From an uncultured Prevotellaceae bacterium (GTDB lineage Bacteria > Bacteroidota > Bacteroidia > Bacteroidales > Bacteroidaceae), in the NCBI GenBank assembly GCA_900316475.1, contig ONDA01000020.1:41335-105334 (forward strand): a stretch of DNA of 64,000 bases. Direction: 5' to 3'. How positions within the stretch are numbered: position 1 is the first letter of the stretch; the number at the start of each line of letters is the position of its first letter. The notes beneath the pieces were generated by a model. It was not told the DNA's origin, searched no databases, and was given only the letters and a program-made list of their open reading frames with translations. Shown here piece by piece: positions 40,827-49,785 of the stretch. A program made the translations under genes and the position numbers.

Positions 40827-43360
40827 TTCTTGATGGAGTTATCGTCTTTCAAGCCATAATGACTGTCGGCATACATACCATAATGACCATAATTACCATA
40901 TTTTCCGTAGTTGCCATAGCGTCCGTATTTGCCGTAAACGCCATAGCCGTAGTAGTAGCCGTACTTGCGGCGCGACATGTCAATACCGTTGATGGCAATG
41001 CTCGCATTAGGGAGTTTGCCCTCATCTGCCAACTGGTTGAGCAGGCCAAAACTTGACTTGGGTGTGTAGTCGGCCCGGCAAACCAGCACACAGCAGTCAG
41101 CATGTTCCGCAATCTGCAGTGTGTCAGTGACAAGCCCTACGGGTGCTGTGTCGAAGACGACATAGTCGTATTGCTGCTCCAGCAGGCTTATCACCTGCTG
41201 AAACGTCTTGCGTGCCAGCAGTTCAGAGGGGTTGGGCGGAATGGGGCCAGACAGTAGCAGGTGCAGGTTGTCGTTGACACCAGACTCAACTATCTGCCGC
41301 TGTACGTCATCGAGTGTGACCTGCTCCTTAGTGAGCAACGTGGTGATACCGAGGTTTCTGTCAGCAATGCCAAACAACCGCCCCAGTGCCGGCTTGCGTA
41401 TATCAAGTCCGCAAAGCACCACCCTCTGCCCCAGCAGGGCAAAACTCATGGCCAGGTTAGCGGCACAGAAGGTCTTGCCTTCGCCTGAGATGCTGGAGGT
41501 GAAGAGAATTTTCTTCTCATGCTCCTTCAGCATGAATTTAATATTGGTTCGCAAGGAGCGGAAAATCTCGTCCATCTGCGTATTCTTGTTTTCATGCACC
41601 ACAATGCCTGCCGATGTCTTCACATCGTCGCTCGCCATCGGTATGTCGGCAATAATGGGCAGTTTGGTAAGACTCTGCACCTCATCGTGTCCCTCAATAC
41701 GGTAACGCAGCAGATTGATGAGCCAAATAATGGACAAAGGTAAGACAAACGCCGCCAGCAGGGCGCTAAGGAGCAGCAAACCCTTTTTAGGGCTCGTCTG
41801 TCCTTCGTTGAGCGGCTCGTCAATGAGCCGTCCCTTGTCGGCAGTCGCTGCGAGCGAGATACTGTTCTCCTCGCGCTTCTGTAGGAGCAGCAGCAGGATG
41901 CCCGACTGCACCTCCTGATGGCGGCCTATCTGTGTGAGCACCTGCTCCTGGGCCGGCGCACCAGCCACCTGGCTTTGGTACTTTACATATTGCTCCATAA
42001 TACCCTGCCGGGCGATGTCGGCAGAATGACGTGCCTGCAACAATGCGGTCGAGATGCCGGCAGCCATATCGTCGATAGTTGCAGTGAGTGTCTGCACCTG
42101 TGGCGCCTCCTCATTAGCAACGGTCAGCAGGCGATTGCGATTGAGCACGGTCTGGTTGTAGTCCTTGATGAGTTGCGTGGTGGCTCCGTCGGTGAGTCCT
42201 ACGTTGGAAGGTATCACCTGATACTTGTTGCGAGGGTCGCCGACATAATCGCGCAGATAGTCGATAAGTCGGATCTGGGCATCGGTTTCCGACAAGCGAG
42301 CAGAAAACTGGTTGCTCAACTGTACGGCCTGTGTGGCATCCATTGAAAGACCGGTCATGGAATGGCGGCGTTTATAGTCGGCGAGTTCATCTTCGGTAAG
42401 TCCTAACTCTTCGTTGATTTTCTTCACGCGCTCGTTGATAAACTCTTCGGTGCGCAGTGCCACCTCGTTTTTGTCGGCATTGGCCCTGCGGTTATAGCAT
42501 ACGGCCAACCGCCGCAGGAAGTCCATGCCACGTTGCGGGTTCTTGTCGGTAAGGGTCACCATGGCAATATCGGTACGTTTGCTGGTGGGTTCTACTGTTA
42601 TGGCCGACAGATAGTTGGTAGCCGACAGCATTGGTGGCAAGATAGTGACAATATAGGTTTCGCCTGTCTGCATCTGAAAACGGTTGGAGGCGGTCAGCGT
42701 CAGTGTGCCGAGACTTGTTTTGATACATGCGGGTAGTGAATCTATGTTCTCCTGAAAGAGTTGGATCTGATTTTTCTTTTCGTATCCGGGATGATATGAT
42801 TTTCCTTCTACAAGGTAGCCATCTTTTTTTCGCGTTATTTCCATTTGAATGGTGGATATTTCGCCCCATTCCATATAATCCTTGTCAAGACTGTCAAGCA
42901 CAACCGGATCCAGTTCTACGTTGACAGCCTGTTTACGATAAACGATTTTGTCCATGAAATGCCCCTTGATGCGGAAATCGGCATTAAGATGCAGTTCGCG
43001 GACCACATCGCGCATCAGAATGCGCGACTGCATGACCTCTACTTCATTGTCAATCCCCGAGGAGTTGGTCACAAATCCCAAGTCCATCATATTAGTGAGC
43101 AACTGCGACGCATTACTGTTCTTTTTCTGCTCGTCTTTTATCAGCATGCGGGCCGACAGCTTGTAGGTTGGTTCTGTGTATCGCAGATACAGAATGGCCC
43201 CACTCACGCAGATAATGAATGAGAAAAGAAAATACTGCCAGTTGAGCACCAAAAGGGGAAAAACTTTCTGGAAGCTAAAATCAGCTCTTTTTCTCTCGTC
43301 GCCTATAAGGTCTTTCAGATCGTCGAGGTCTTCCAAATCAATTTCTACTTTGTCTGACAT
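40823..43360 (-). CDS. wzc: Wzc-type chain-length regulator and BY-kinase
   Basis: 845 residues. An N-terminal Wzz domain has a first membrane helix near residues 38-58 (YFLFSFIICVSGAILYL), a long periplasmic coiled region, and a second helix near 525-548 (LLLLSALLAAFVLPLSIIWL). The cytoplasmic bacterial tyrosine kinase follows: Walker A TSSISGEGKT near 620, Walker A' VVLCGLDIRKP near 648, Walker B YVVFDTAPVG near 735. The C-terminal tail (about 798-838) holds 14 Tyr in mostly Y-G-x steps, the autophosphorylation cluster. It controls polymer length and couples Wzy to Wza. Twelve nt separate it from the GT26 gene. Confidence 0.92.
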   Translation of the reverse strand: MSDKVEIDLEDLDDLKDLIGDERKRADFSFQKVFPLLVLNWQYFLFSFIICVSGAILYLRYTEPTYKLSARMLIKDEQKKNSNASQLLTNMMDLGFVTNSSGIDNEVEVMQSRILMRDVVRELHLNADFRIKGHFMDKIVYRKQAVNVELDPVVLDSLDKDYMEWGEISTIQMEITRKKDGYLVEGKSYHPGYEKKNQIQLFQENIDSLPACIKTSLGTLTLTASNRFQMQTGETYIVTILPPMLSATNYLSAITVEPTSKRTDIAMVTLTDKNPQRGMDFLRRLAVCYNRRANADKNEVALRTEEFINERVKKINEELGLTEDELADYKRRHSMTGLSMDATQAVQLSNQFSARLSETDAQIRLIDYLRDYVGDPRNKYQVIPSNVGLTDGATTQLIKDYNQTVLNRNRLLTVANEEAPQVQTLTATIDDMAAGISTALLQARHSADIARQGIMEQYVKYQSQVAGAPAQEQVLTQIGRHQEVQSGILLLLLQKREENSISLAATADKGRLIDEPLNEGQTSPKKGLLLLSALLAAFVLPLSIIWLINLLRYRIEGHDEVQSLTKLPIIADIPMASDDVKTSAGIVVHENKNTQMDEIFRSLRTNIKFMLKEHEKKILFTSSISGEGKTFCAANLAMSFALLGQRVVLCGLDIRKPALGRLFGIADRNLGITTLLTKEQVTLDDVQRQIVESGVNDNLHLLLSGPIPPNPSELLARKTFQQVISLLEQQYDYVVFDTAPVGLVTDTLQIAEHADCCVLVCRADYTPKSSFGLLNQLADEGKLPNASIAINGIDMSRRKYGYYYGYGVYGKYGRYGNYGKYGNYGHYGMYADSHYGLKDDNSIKK

Positions 43361-43372
43361 AAGTTATAATTT

Positions 43373-44119
43373 TTAATCGTTAATAAATTCTTTACTTATA
43401 TTATAAAGGAACTTTACGGCGCCGATGATGTATCGTCGCCACATTCTTCTCGGTTCCATAATCAGTCGGTGGAGCCATTCCAAGGAATTTCTTTGCCACG
43501 AAAGCGGAGCCCGTTTTACGGTGCCGGCATAGAAATCGAACACGGCACCGACAGTTCCGCAATGGCAGTGGATATTTAGTTCATCCCAATGCCGATATGT
43601 CCATTTCTCCTGTTTGGGAGCTGTCATGCCTATCCAAAGCAGGTCTGGGGCAGCATCATTTATGGCTTGTATCATCGTCTGGTTGTCCTCATCCGAGAAC
43701 TCAGGCTTATAAGGTGGTGAATAAGTTATTACTTCCAGATGCGGAAAATCAACAGCCGCCCGTTTCCTAATCAAGTCCAGCACTTCTTCACTTGAACCAA
43801 GAAACATCACCTTACCCCTTACGTTAGCCCTTTTACATCTTTCTTCGAGCCTTTGCATCTCGAAAATATACAGGTCCCATCCTGCAATGCGCTCGGTGGG
43901 TTGGCTTTTCGCCTTCAACCATCGGCAGGCTTTTACGATGCTGGCGCCATCCGGAATCAGATAATCCCCCCTGCTGAGTGCCTCGGCAAACGCCTCGTCC
44001 TCTTGAGCCGTATTATAAGAGTGGGCATTGATGGTGTTGATGAGTTTCTTCCCGGCAGGAATCCTGTCAAGTTCTGACAGTGAGCAGACTATATTTAGCG
44101 TTTTGAGTTGAAGTGACAT
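43373..44119 (-). CDS. WecG/TagA/CpsF-family glycosyltransferase (GT26)
   Basis: 248 residues. GT26 motifs: INTINAHSYNTAQEDEAF (N-terminal acceptor loop), YLIPDGASIVKACRWL (catalytic-type Asp in P-D-G), GKVMFLGSSEEVL, SPPYKPEFSDED, DLLWIGMTAPKQEKW and GTVGAVFDFYAGTVKRAP followed by WLHRLIMEPRRMWRRY. These enzymes transfer ManNAc, ManNAcA or related sugars from the UDP donor to a lipid-linked acceptor. It probably adds an early residue of the repeat unit. Confidence 0.88.
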   Translation of the reverse strand: MSLQLKTLNIVCSLSELDRIPAGKKLINTINAHSYNTAQEDEAFAEALSRGDYLIPDGASIVKACRWLKAKSQPTERIAGWDLYIFEMQRLEERCKRANVRGKVMFLGSSEEVLDLIRKRAAVDFPHLEVITYSPPYKPEFSDEDNQTMIQAINDAAPDLLWIGMTAPKQEKWTYRHWDELNIHCHCGTVGAVFDFYAGTVKRAPLSWQRNSLEWLHRLIMEPRRMWRRYIIGAVKFLYNISKEFIND

Positions 44120-44134
44120 AAACAGGAACTTATT

Positions 44135-44701
44135 TTATTCGGAATATAGAGCATTTATAACCTGCTTCAGCGACTCCAGGGCTTGTACCTCTGTGAAATT
44201 AGCGATTACACGGTTATAAACGAAATGGGAGAAGTAGTCCCATTTACCACTACTCTCTATCTCCATTATCTTGTTTGCAAACCCCATCTCAGAGAATTCT
44301 GATACTACCAGTCTGTCATCGCCACAAATTGACTGATTAAAACCAGCTGAACTAACTATTGGAACTACGCCAAAAGCCATTGCTTCTGTTAAGGAGTTCG
44401 AATGTCCTTCTTTCTTTTCTTCTGATGGGAAAACAAAGTAATGAGCAGAACCGAGTTTTGAAGCAATAAAGTCAAAAGTCTTTTTTCCATGAAATATAAC
44501 TGAGCCTGACGGCAAATGCATTTCTCGCTTACAAGCTAATAAGTGCTGTCGATACGTTTCCGAACAACCGCCAATAAGACCAAGGGTCGCTTTGTATCCA
44601 TTGTCTATAAGAACCGATAATACCTTTATTATTAATTCAATATTTTTGGATTCTGTTATCCTTCCAAAATATATAAGATTAATGCATTCTCTGTTTATCA
44701 T
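44135..44701 (-). CDS. GT4 glycosyltransferase, C-terminal half (split gene)
   Basis: 188 residues equivalent to the donor-binding half of a GT-B enzyme: LIYFGRITESKNIELIIKVL at the start, FPSEEKKEGHSNSLTEAMAFGVVPIV (the E-x7-E type motif) near residue 92-115. It lacks an acceptor domain. It lies in a different frame from, and overlaps by 23 nt, the N-terminal half at 44679-45218. Together they would make one enzyme of about 367 residues, the normal GT4 length. A one-base frameshift between about 44688 and 44701 would join them. The region is AT-rich compared with its flanks. Confidence 0.75.
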   Translation of the reverse strand: MINRECINLIYFGRITESKNIELIIKVLSVLIDNGYKATLGLIGGCSETYRQHLLACKREMHLPSGSVIFHGKKTFDFIASKLGSAHYFVFPSEEKKEGHSNSLTEAMAFGVVPIVSSAGFNQSICGDDRLVVSEFSEMGFANKIMEIESSGKWDYFSHFVYNRVIANFTEVQALESLKQVINALYSE

Positions 44702-45218
44702 AGGGGCGAATAAAGCTATTCATGACATAATTAGGATAATATATTGTATTAACTTCCCAGCGTTCCTGAATAAATGCTATAAATTCCATACCTTGGCAAA
44801 GCACTGCAGAAGATTTTTCTAACATGTTCTGCATTGTTTTCCGGTATATCCAGGAGTGACGCAAAAATGTCTTAGCCATAGTCCCATTCCGAAGTTCATA
44901 TACGACTTTTCTTCTGAATACACGGGAAATCAAAAAAATCATGTATTCATAAAACAACTGGTTCTCATAGAAACCTGTAATATGAATAGGCGTATTGGAA
45001 TGCTTAAGAAGGGTTATTACTAATATAAACGGTGTGATGAGAAAGTTATAAAGGAAATGTAATTTCCCCCTGCCTAAATTTGGTTTCTCAATGACTACAA
45101 CCTGCAGGCCTAGCTTTTCGTATAATGAGATAGTTCTTTGGCATCCTCTCTCCCCTCCACCTAATTTATTTGGAGGTAACTTTTTCCCTGTTGGGCCGTA
45201 GAAAATTATCTTTTTCAT
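44679..45218 (-). CDS. GT4 glycosyltransferase, N-terminal half (split gene)
   Basis: 179 residues beginning MKKIIFYGPTGKKLPPNKLGGGERG, the acceptor-domain start of GT-B transferases with the Gly-rich loop GGGERG. It continues through PIHITGFYENQLFYEY and SSAVLCQGMEFIAFIQERW and stops after YYPNYVMNSFIRPYDKQRMH, where an intact enzyme would enter its second domain. The missing half is encoded immediately downstream in another frame. It is a pseudogene, a sequencing error, or a true two-subunit arrangement with an overlapping ATG. Confidence 0.72.
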   Translation of the reverse strand: MKKIIFYGPTGKKLPPNKLGGGERGCQRTISLYEKLGLQVVVIEKPNLGRGKLHFLYNFLITPFILVITLLKHSNTPIHITGFYENQLFYEYMIFLISRVFRRKVVYELRNGTMAKTFLRHSWIYRKTMQNMLEKSSAVLCQGMEFIAFIQERWEVNTIYYPNYVMNSFIRPYDKQRMH

Positions 45219-45221
45219 GAT

Positions 45222-46325
45222 TCACCGATTGAAGAAGTCCATGTATTTTCTTGCACAATTCTCTATCGTATAGGCACTGTTATCTTTCATCTTGAGCGAA
45301 TGCTGTCTCAATTCACATAAATGGTGATAAGAATATTCCAAGGCATCCAGGTATTCCCCGACGGTGTGTCCTTCGCTCAATACACCATTCACCTTATTCT
45401 CAATGATGTCCACTGCGCCACAAACGGGTGTTGACACGATGGGCAGGCCCACAAGGCTCGCCTCTAATAAAGTTATAGGCATACCCTCATAATCCGATGA
45501 CAAGCAGAACACATCTGCATGGAGCATATAATCACCCACATTCTTGCGCCTACCTATAAAATGCACATTGTTCCCGGCCTCCCGCCGAATGGATTCCCCC
45601 AATTTGTTTTCAAAACTGGCACCGATGATGAGCAAATCTGCATGGTGGCCCTTTTCCACGAACTTGCCAAAAGCCTCTACCAAAAGCCTCTGGTTCTTTA
45701 CGGGATTACATCGTGCCACATGAAGATAGATACGACTATCTGCTGCGCTTTTATAGGAAGCCATTTCCTCTCTTGTCTCATCAAATCTATCCGTTGGTAC
45801 TATAGGCGCCCGACCATTGGCAATGCATACTCCCTTGATTTTCGGATAAATCTCAATCATGTCGCGGTAGTTGGTTTCACTTAATGCTACAAACCCCATT
45901 TTCTTTTGATAGCCAAACGTTTTGACAAGAAAGCGATAGAACAAAGAATCGTATCCGTTATGAATATCGCTATGAATGGTTTGATAAAACTTCATTTTCC
46001 GATTGAGCAGGAATATGGCCAGAATACAATAGTGAGGCATATTATGGCCGTGCAAGTGAACGATGTCCGCCTTCTCATTTTTTATGGCTTTGTAGATCTT
46101 TATTACTTTATGTATAGAATAGCCTTTGCCAATCCCGACATTTTTGTATGTTACACGCTCAGCCAACTCGGAAGCATAAAACAAATCTTGTTCCGGCTCA
46201 ACAGAATCATCTTTTATGGCCATGATAGTTACGTCATTGGCCTTTGAAAGCTCGTTTGTCAGGTCAACGGCAAAACGTTCTGCGCCACCAGGACGAAGGT
46301 TAAACACAACTTCAAGGATTTTCAT
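45222..46325 (-). CDS. GT4 glycosyltransferase
   Basis: 367 residues with both GT-B domains intact: KILEVVFNLRPGGAERFAVDLTNEL (acceptor loop P-G-G-A-E), DIVHLHGHNMPHYCILA, IYLHVARCNPVKNQRLLVEAF, and FCLSSDYEGMPITLLEASLVGLPIVSTPVCGAVDII, the donor E-x7-E region with the E-G-M-P variant. Cytosolic, retaining-type transferase adding one sugar of the repeat unit. Its start overlaps the upstream GT4 gene by 14 nt, and 3 nt separate its stop from the split GT4. Confidence 0.88.
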   Translation of the reverse strand: MKILEVVFNLRPGGAERFAVDLTNELSKANDVTIMAIKDDSVEPEQDLFYASELAERVTYKNVGIGKGYSIHKVIKIYKAIKNEKADIVHLHGHNMPHYCILAIFLLNRKMKFYQTIHSDIHNGYDSLFYRFLVKTFGYQKKMGFVALSETNYRDMIEIYPKIKGVCIANGRAPIVPTDRFDETREEMASYKSAADSRIYLHVARCNPVKNQRLLVEAFGKFVEKGHHADLLIIGASFENKLGESIRREAGNNVHFIGRRKNVGDYMLHADVFCLSSDYEGMPITLLEASLVGLPIVSTPVCGAVDIIENKVNGVLSEGHTVGEYLDALEYSYHHLCELRQHSLKMKDNSAYTIENCARKYMDFFNR

Positions 46326-47463
46326 AACATTTCAGATAGCCATCTGCGATAGACTCCCAACCCATATCCGGCATCCATTCTTCCCTGATATTCTTTCTCA
46401 TCGCATTCAGTTTTTCTTTATTTGAATATAGGTTCATGATTCCATTTGCCAGATCGTTCACATCACAGGGCCTTACAACTATACCCGTCTTGTTATGTTG
46501 AACAGCATCGGCAAGAGCGCCCACATTGGTAACAACCATCGGCACCTCTAATGTGAAGGCTGTTTGAACAACACCGCTTTGCGTTGCGTCCTTGTAAGGG
46601 CAGACACCGAATTCACAAGCCCGAAGCATGCCTGCTAATTCCCTGGTACCTATATAGTGATTGATGATTTTAACATAGTCCAGTCTCTTGTAGGACTCAA
46701 TGTCAAAATAATATTTCCCGCCACCGGCTATCACCAGCATTAATTCGGGATAATGGCGATGCACAATCTTCATGGCTTCCAATAAATATTCCACCCCTTT
46801 GTATTCTACAATTTGCCCGAAAAAAAGGATGAAAGGCCTGTCAATCTGGAATGGCAGTGGGTCAACATACTGAATGCAGCTATACATCCCCAGTTTGTTG
46901 ATAAAGATATGATTTTGGGGGACATCATAATAGGATGCAAATGAGGAAGACTGCCTCTCGTTGAGTAATACCAGCTTGGAAATCTTCTTGAAAGCCATTC
47001 TTCTATCCCGCTCTTCCATTTTATTTGTAAAACCTGAATGTCGGAAAGGATCATGAACGGTCAATACCAATTTATTCTTTACCAGATATAATAATTTCTG
47101 TGTCAAGCAAGGCGGTTTGGTTAAATGAATGACATCTGGCTTCTGCATCAAAAAATGGATGCCCAATCTTACCATCAAAAGTAAGTTGACAGGATGAAAT
47201 TTCTGCTTGTACTTTTGATTAACGACATATACTTGCGAAAGGTCAAGAATATGGCGGAACTCGTTGAACTCTGGGTATATTTCCGTTGCAGGATAAATAC
47301 CTGTATGCGGATACAACTCTTTTAAGTCAATAAGTGTTGACCGCTTGCTGAAAGACGCAACAGAGATGTAGTATCTCACGTCATAGCCTCTGCGTTGCAA
47401 TTCCCCTATCAATGGGAAATCGCAGTCGGCATAAAAAGGGGAACTATAATATATAATCTTCAT
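46312..47463 (-). CDS. GT4-like glycosyltransferase
   Basis: 383 residues from MKIIYYSSPFYADCDFPLI; the longer frame to 47532 was rejected because its 23 extra codons overlap the neighbouring gene and this Met starts the conserved GT-B fold. Rossmann-like N-half (PLIGELQRRGYDVRYY, KPDVIHLTKPPCLTQKLLYLV). The C-half has FILFFGQIVEYKGVEYLLEAM, CEFGVCPYKDATQSGVVQTAFTLEVPMVVTNVGALAD and GIVVRPCDVNDLANGI, the GT4 donor motif with Q-S-G-V-V-Q in place of the more usual E-G. It lies 4 nt after the GT2 gene. Confidence 0.83.
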   Translation of the reverse strand: MKIIYYSSPFYADCDFPLIGELQRRGYDVRYYISVASFSKRSTLIDLKELYPHTGIYPATEIYPEFNEFRHILDLSQVYVVNQKYKQKFHPVNLLLMVRLGIHFLMQKPDVIHLTKPPCLTQKLLYLVKNKLVLTVHDPFRHSGFTNKMEERDRRMAFKKISKLVLLNERQSSSFASYYDVPQNHIFINKLGMYSCIQYVDPLPFQIDRPFILFFGQIVEYKGVEYLLEAMKIVHRHYPELMLVIAGGGKYYFDIESYKRLDYVKIINHYIGTRELAGMLRACEFGVCPYKDATQSGVVQTAFTLEVPMVVTNVGALADAVQHNKTGIVVRPCDVNDLANGIMNLYSNKEKLNAMRKNIREEWMPDMGWESIADGYLKCYENP

Positions 47464-47467
47464 CTTT

Positions 47468-48436
47468 TCATCCTTTAAAATCTCCATACAGCCATACGAA
47501 CCATTTTCTGATTCGGAAGTAAATCCCGTCAATGAGGAAAGCGAAGAAATAGATCAGCGGCCTGTCCCAGTGGCGCCCGTGTGCGGCAAAGAAAGTGTCA
47601 AAGGCTTCCTCGATGCTTTCCTTGCTGACAAATTTTCTGTTATAATGTATAAAGAGGATAAAGAACGCCCTGTTTGTGGTGTAGATGTCCGGTTCCTCTG
47701 CAAAATACTGATAAGCCCAGTTCAGGAGTGCCATCTGAGCCCTCAATTTACGTTCTGCTATTTGGCGTGAATAATCGGGGGTGATATTCTGCGAACTTTG
47801 CCGCCAGCATACCCTTGCATTGGGCACAGTACACATACCCTTTCTGCCAGAGAACATAATCCACGCTGCCACATCGCTGCCCCATGCCAAGTCATATTTC
47901 GGGAAGCCGTCCATTTGTTCATAGACTTTTCGTGAGAACACATTCTCCACGACAAAAGCAGAAAATCTTCCCGAGTTCTTACCACGGAAGAAACGATAGG
48001 CCGGAAGCACTGCCGGATAGTCTTGTTTCCGCTTTTTAAACGCTCCACGCTCGTTTATGATATCCACATTGAAGTGATAGACATCATAATATCCCTCCGT
48101 CTTCTCTATCTGCCGCAACAGTTCCTCCACACAATTCGGCTCCATCACATCGTCATCGCTGAAGAGCCAAATATATGGCTCTTCCCGGCTCATGGCGATG
48201 CACCGCCCCCATTGCGCTACTAAATCTTTTCCGCCCAGATTGGTGTCGAACCGCTGATAAACCAGATTTACTTTGTCTTTGTATTGCTCCACGATACTGC
48301 CTATAGGCTCAGGGCTACAGTCGTCACCCACGTACAAGGTGAACTCCTTACACGTCTGTATGGCGATAGAGTCAAGCGCAGCGGGCAGGAATGTAGCCTT
48401 GTAGGCCGGGATGACGATGGCAAGTCGATGTGTCAT
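47468..48436 (-). CDS. GT2 glycosyltransferase
   Basis: 322 residues of GT-A fold. MTHRLAIVIPAYKATFLPAALDSI is the canonical GT2 start, TLYVGDDCSPEP carries the first Asp pair, and EPYIWLFSDDDVMEPNCVEELL the D-x-D metal motif. It is inverting, cytosolic or peripheral to the membrane, with a C-terminal hydrophobic/aromatic stretch (RPLIYFFAFLIDGIYF) that may attach it to the membrane. Its start overlaps the Wzy gene by 4 nt (ATGA). Confidence 0.88.
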   Translation of the reverse strand: MTHRLAIVIPAYKATFLPAALDSIAIQTCKEFTLYVGDDCSPEPIGSIVEQYKDKVNLVYQRFDTNLGGKDLVAQWGRCIAMSREEPYIWLFSDDDVMEPNCVEELLRQIEKTEGYYDVYHFNVDIINERGAFKKRKQDYPAVLPAYRFFRGKNSGRFSAFVVENVFSRKVYEQMDGFPKYDLAWGSDVAAWIMFSGRKGMCTVPNARVCWRQSSQNITPDYSRQIAERKLRAQMALLNWAYQYFAEEPDIYTTNRAFFILFIHYNRKFVSKESIEEAFDTFFAAHGRHWDRPLIYFFAFLIDGIYFRIRKWFVWLYGDFKG

Positions 48437-49785
48437 GATGGTGAAACGCTTCTTATTTGTTTCAATCTTATAAGCAACCTATACAGTTTCTTGAGTCTTC
48501 GATATTCGATAGCCTTGATGACAAAGCCAAGTAATAACATCGTTGGATAAACAGACCCTAACTCTCCCGTACCTATTGAGAAAACCATGTACAGAGAAAG
48601 GATAGACACTCCCAAGCCTGTCAGTTTCTTCCTTCTTTTACGATTCCTCCAAAGATAGAGGAAAATGACGGTGTAAAAAGCCGCCCATAAAACCAGACCG
48701 ATGATGCCCCGTTCAAGCAAAGTCTGCAAGATAACACTTTCTACACCATAGAGACCACGGACAGACTCTGGATCCTTAGTGTGCATATATTCCCAATATC
48801 CTTTTCCCAGCCCTAACCATTCATGTCCTTCTGCGTGGATTGCAACATACATGTATTGGGTCATTCGCAATTGGATAGAGCTTCCGCCTGTCTCACTGTT
48901 TTCAACGAAAATATCAGTCATTTGGTTGACTTTTTCCTCGACAGCAGGAACCGTGTTATATGATAGTATCAGGAGCATCACAGCAATCATGCCGTAGATT
49001 ACATTTCTGTTCAGTTGGAAAACCCACATAGAATAACAGATGAATGAAAATATGGCACTCACCCATACGATGCGACATCCACATGTCAATATTCCGAATG
49101 AACAACATGCAATGGCTATAATAAATTCCGTCTTGCTTTCCAAGTGCCGATACCATCCATGTAAATGAAGCAATAAAATGGCAGCACATATATAGCCATA
49201 ATCAAAGGCATACCTAAACATCGACTGTATCCTGAACCGGTCGCTTTCCGTATAGACATCGCCCAGAGCGACATCTCCATATCTTGTTGTCTCACCTTCG
49301 GTCAAGGCATTGACAAAGATGGCATTCTTGTCTATATAATTGAGCACGCCAAAGACAGTCAACACTATTAGACAATACAATGAAATGCGCAATATAGGCT
49401 TTAAAGATTGTTCATTCTTGACAGCCCAGAAGGCATAGCCAATGGCAAAATACTTGAACAGGAGTTCGTATTCAATCGTTTCTTTTATGCTTGTATAGGG
49501 GCTTGTCAATGCTGCCAACAGTGCCGAGAAACTAACTATCAGGAGTGGAATCCACAGATAGGGTGTAGATTGCAATCTCTTGAAATGTCGTGGCAGATAT
49601 CTCCATTCAGACAGCAGGAAAGCCACTTGCAGTAATAAGTTCGCCTTGTGTAAAGGAATGCCAGGAATGTCCACCAACGTCAGCGTCATAGCACCCATGA
49701 CGAGCATTGCCGCCTTCCATTCCCGTTTAATAAAGAACATCAGGCAGCAAGCCAGCAAGGTTACTATGAATGCAGCTATCTTCAT
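48433..49785 (-). CDS. wzy: O-antigen ligase/polymerase-like protein (Wzy)
   Basis: 450 residues with about 10-12 membrane helices, starting KIAAFIVTLLACCLMFF and ending after FLYLWRNRKRRKKL, LGVSILSLYMVFSIG. The O-antigen ligase (Wzy_C) segment is visible as YAFDYGYICAAILLLHLHGW and FGILTCGCRIVWVSAIFSFICYSM. A periplasmic loop (HAEGHEWLGLGKGYWEYMH) carries the G-x-G-x-G/His pattern common in Wzy_C proteins. It is the only candidate polymerase in the locus. It overlaps a GT2 gene by 4 nt on its 3' side and the next by 1 nt. Confidence 0.82.
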   Translation of the reverse strand: MKIAAFIVTLLACCLMFFIKREWKAAMLVMGAMTLTLVDIPGIPLHKANLLLQVAFLLSEWRYLPRHFKRLQSTPYLWIPLLIVSFSALLAALTSPYTSIKETIEYELLFKYFAIGYAFWAVKNEQSLKPILRISLYCLIVLTVFGVLNYIDKNAIFVNALTEGETTRYGDVALGDVYTESDRFRIQSMFRYAFDYGYICAAILLLHLHGWYRHLESKTEFIIAIACCSFGILTCGCRIVWVSAIFSFICYSMWVFQLNRNVIYGMIAVMLLILSYNTVPAVEEKVNQMTDIFVENSETGGSSIQLRMTQYMYVAIHAEGHEWLGLGKGYWEYMHTKDPESVRGLYGVESVILQTLLERGIIGLVLWAAFYTVIFLYLWRNRKRRKKLTGLGVSILSLYMVFSIGTGELGSVYPTMLLLGFVIKAIEYRRLKKLYRLLIRLKQIRSVSPS

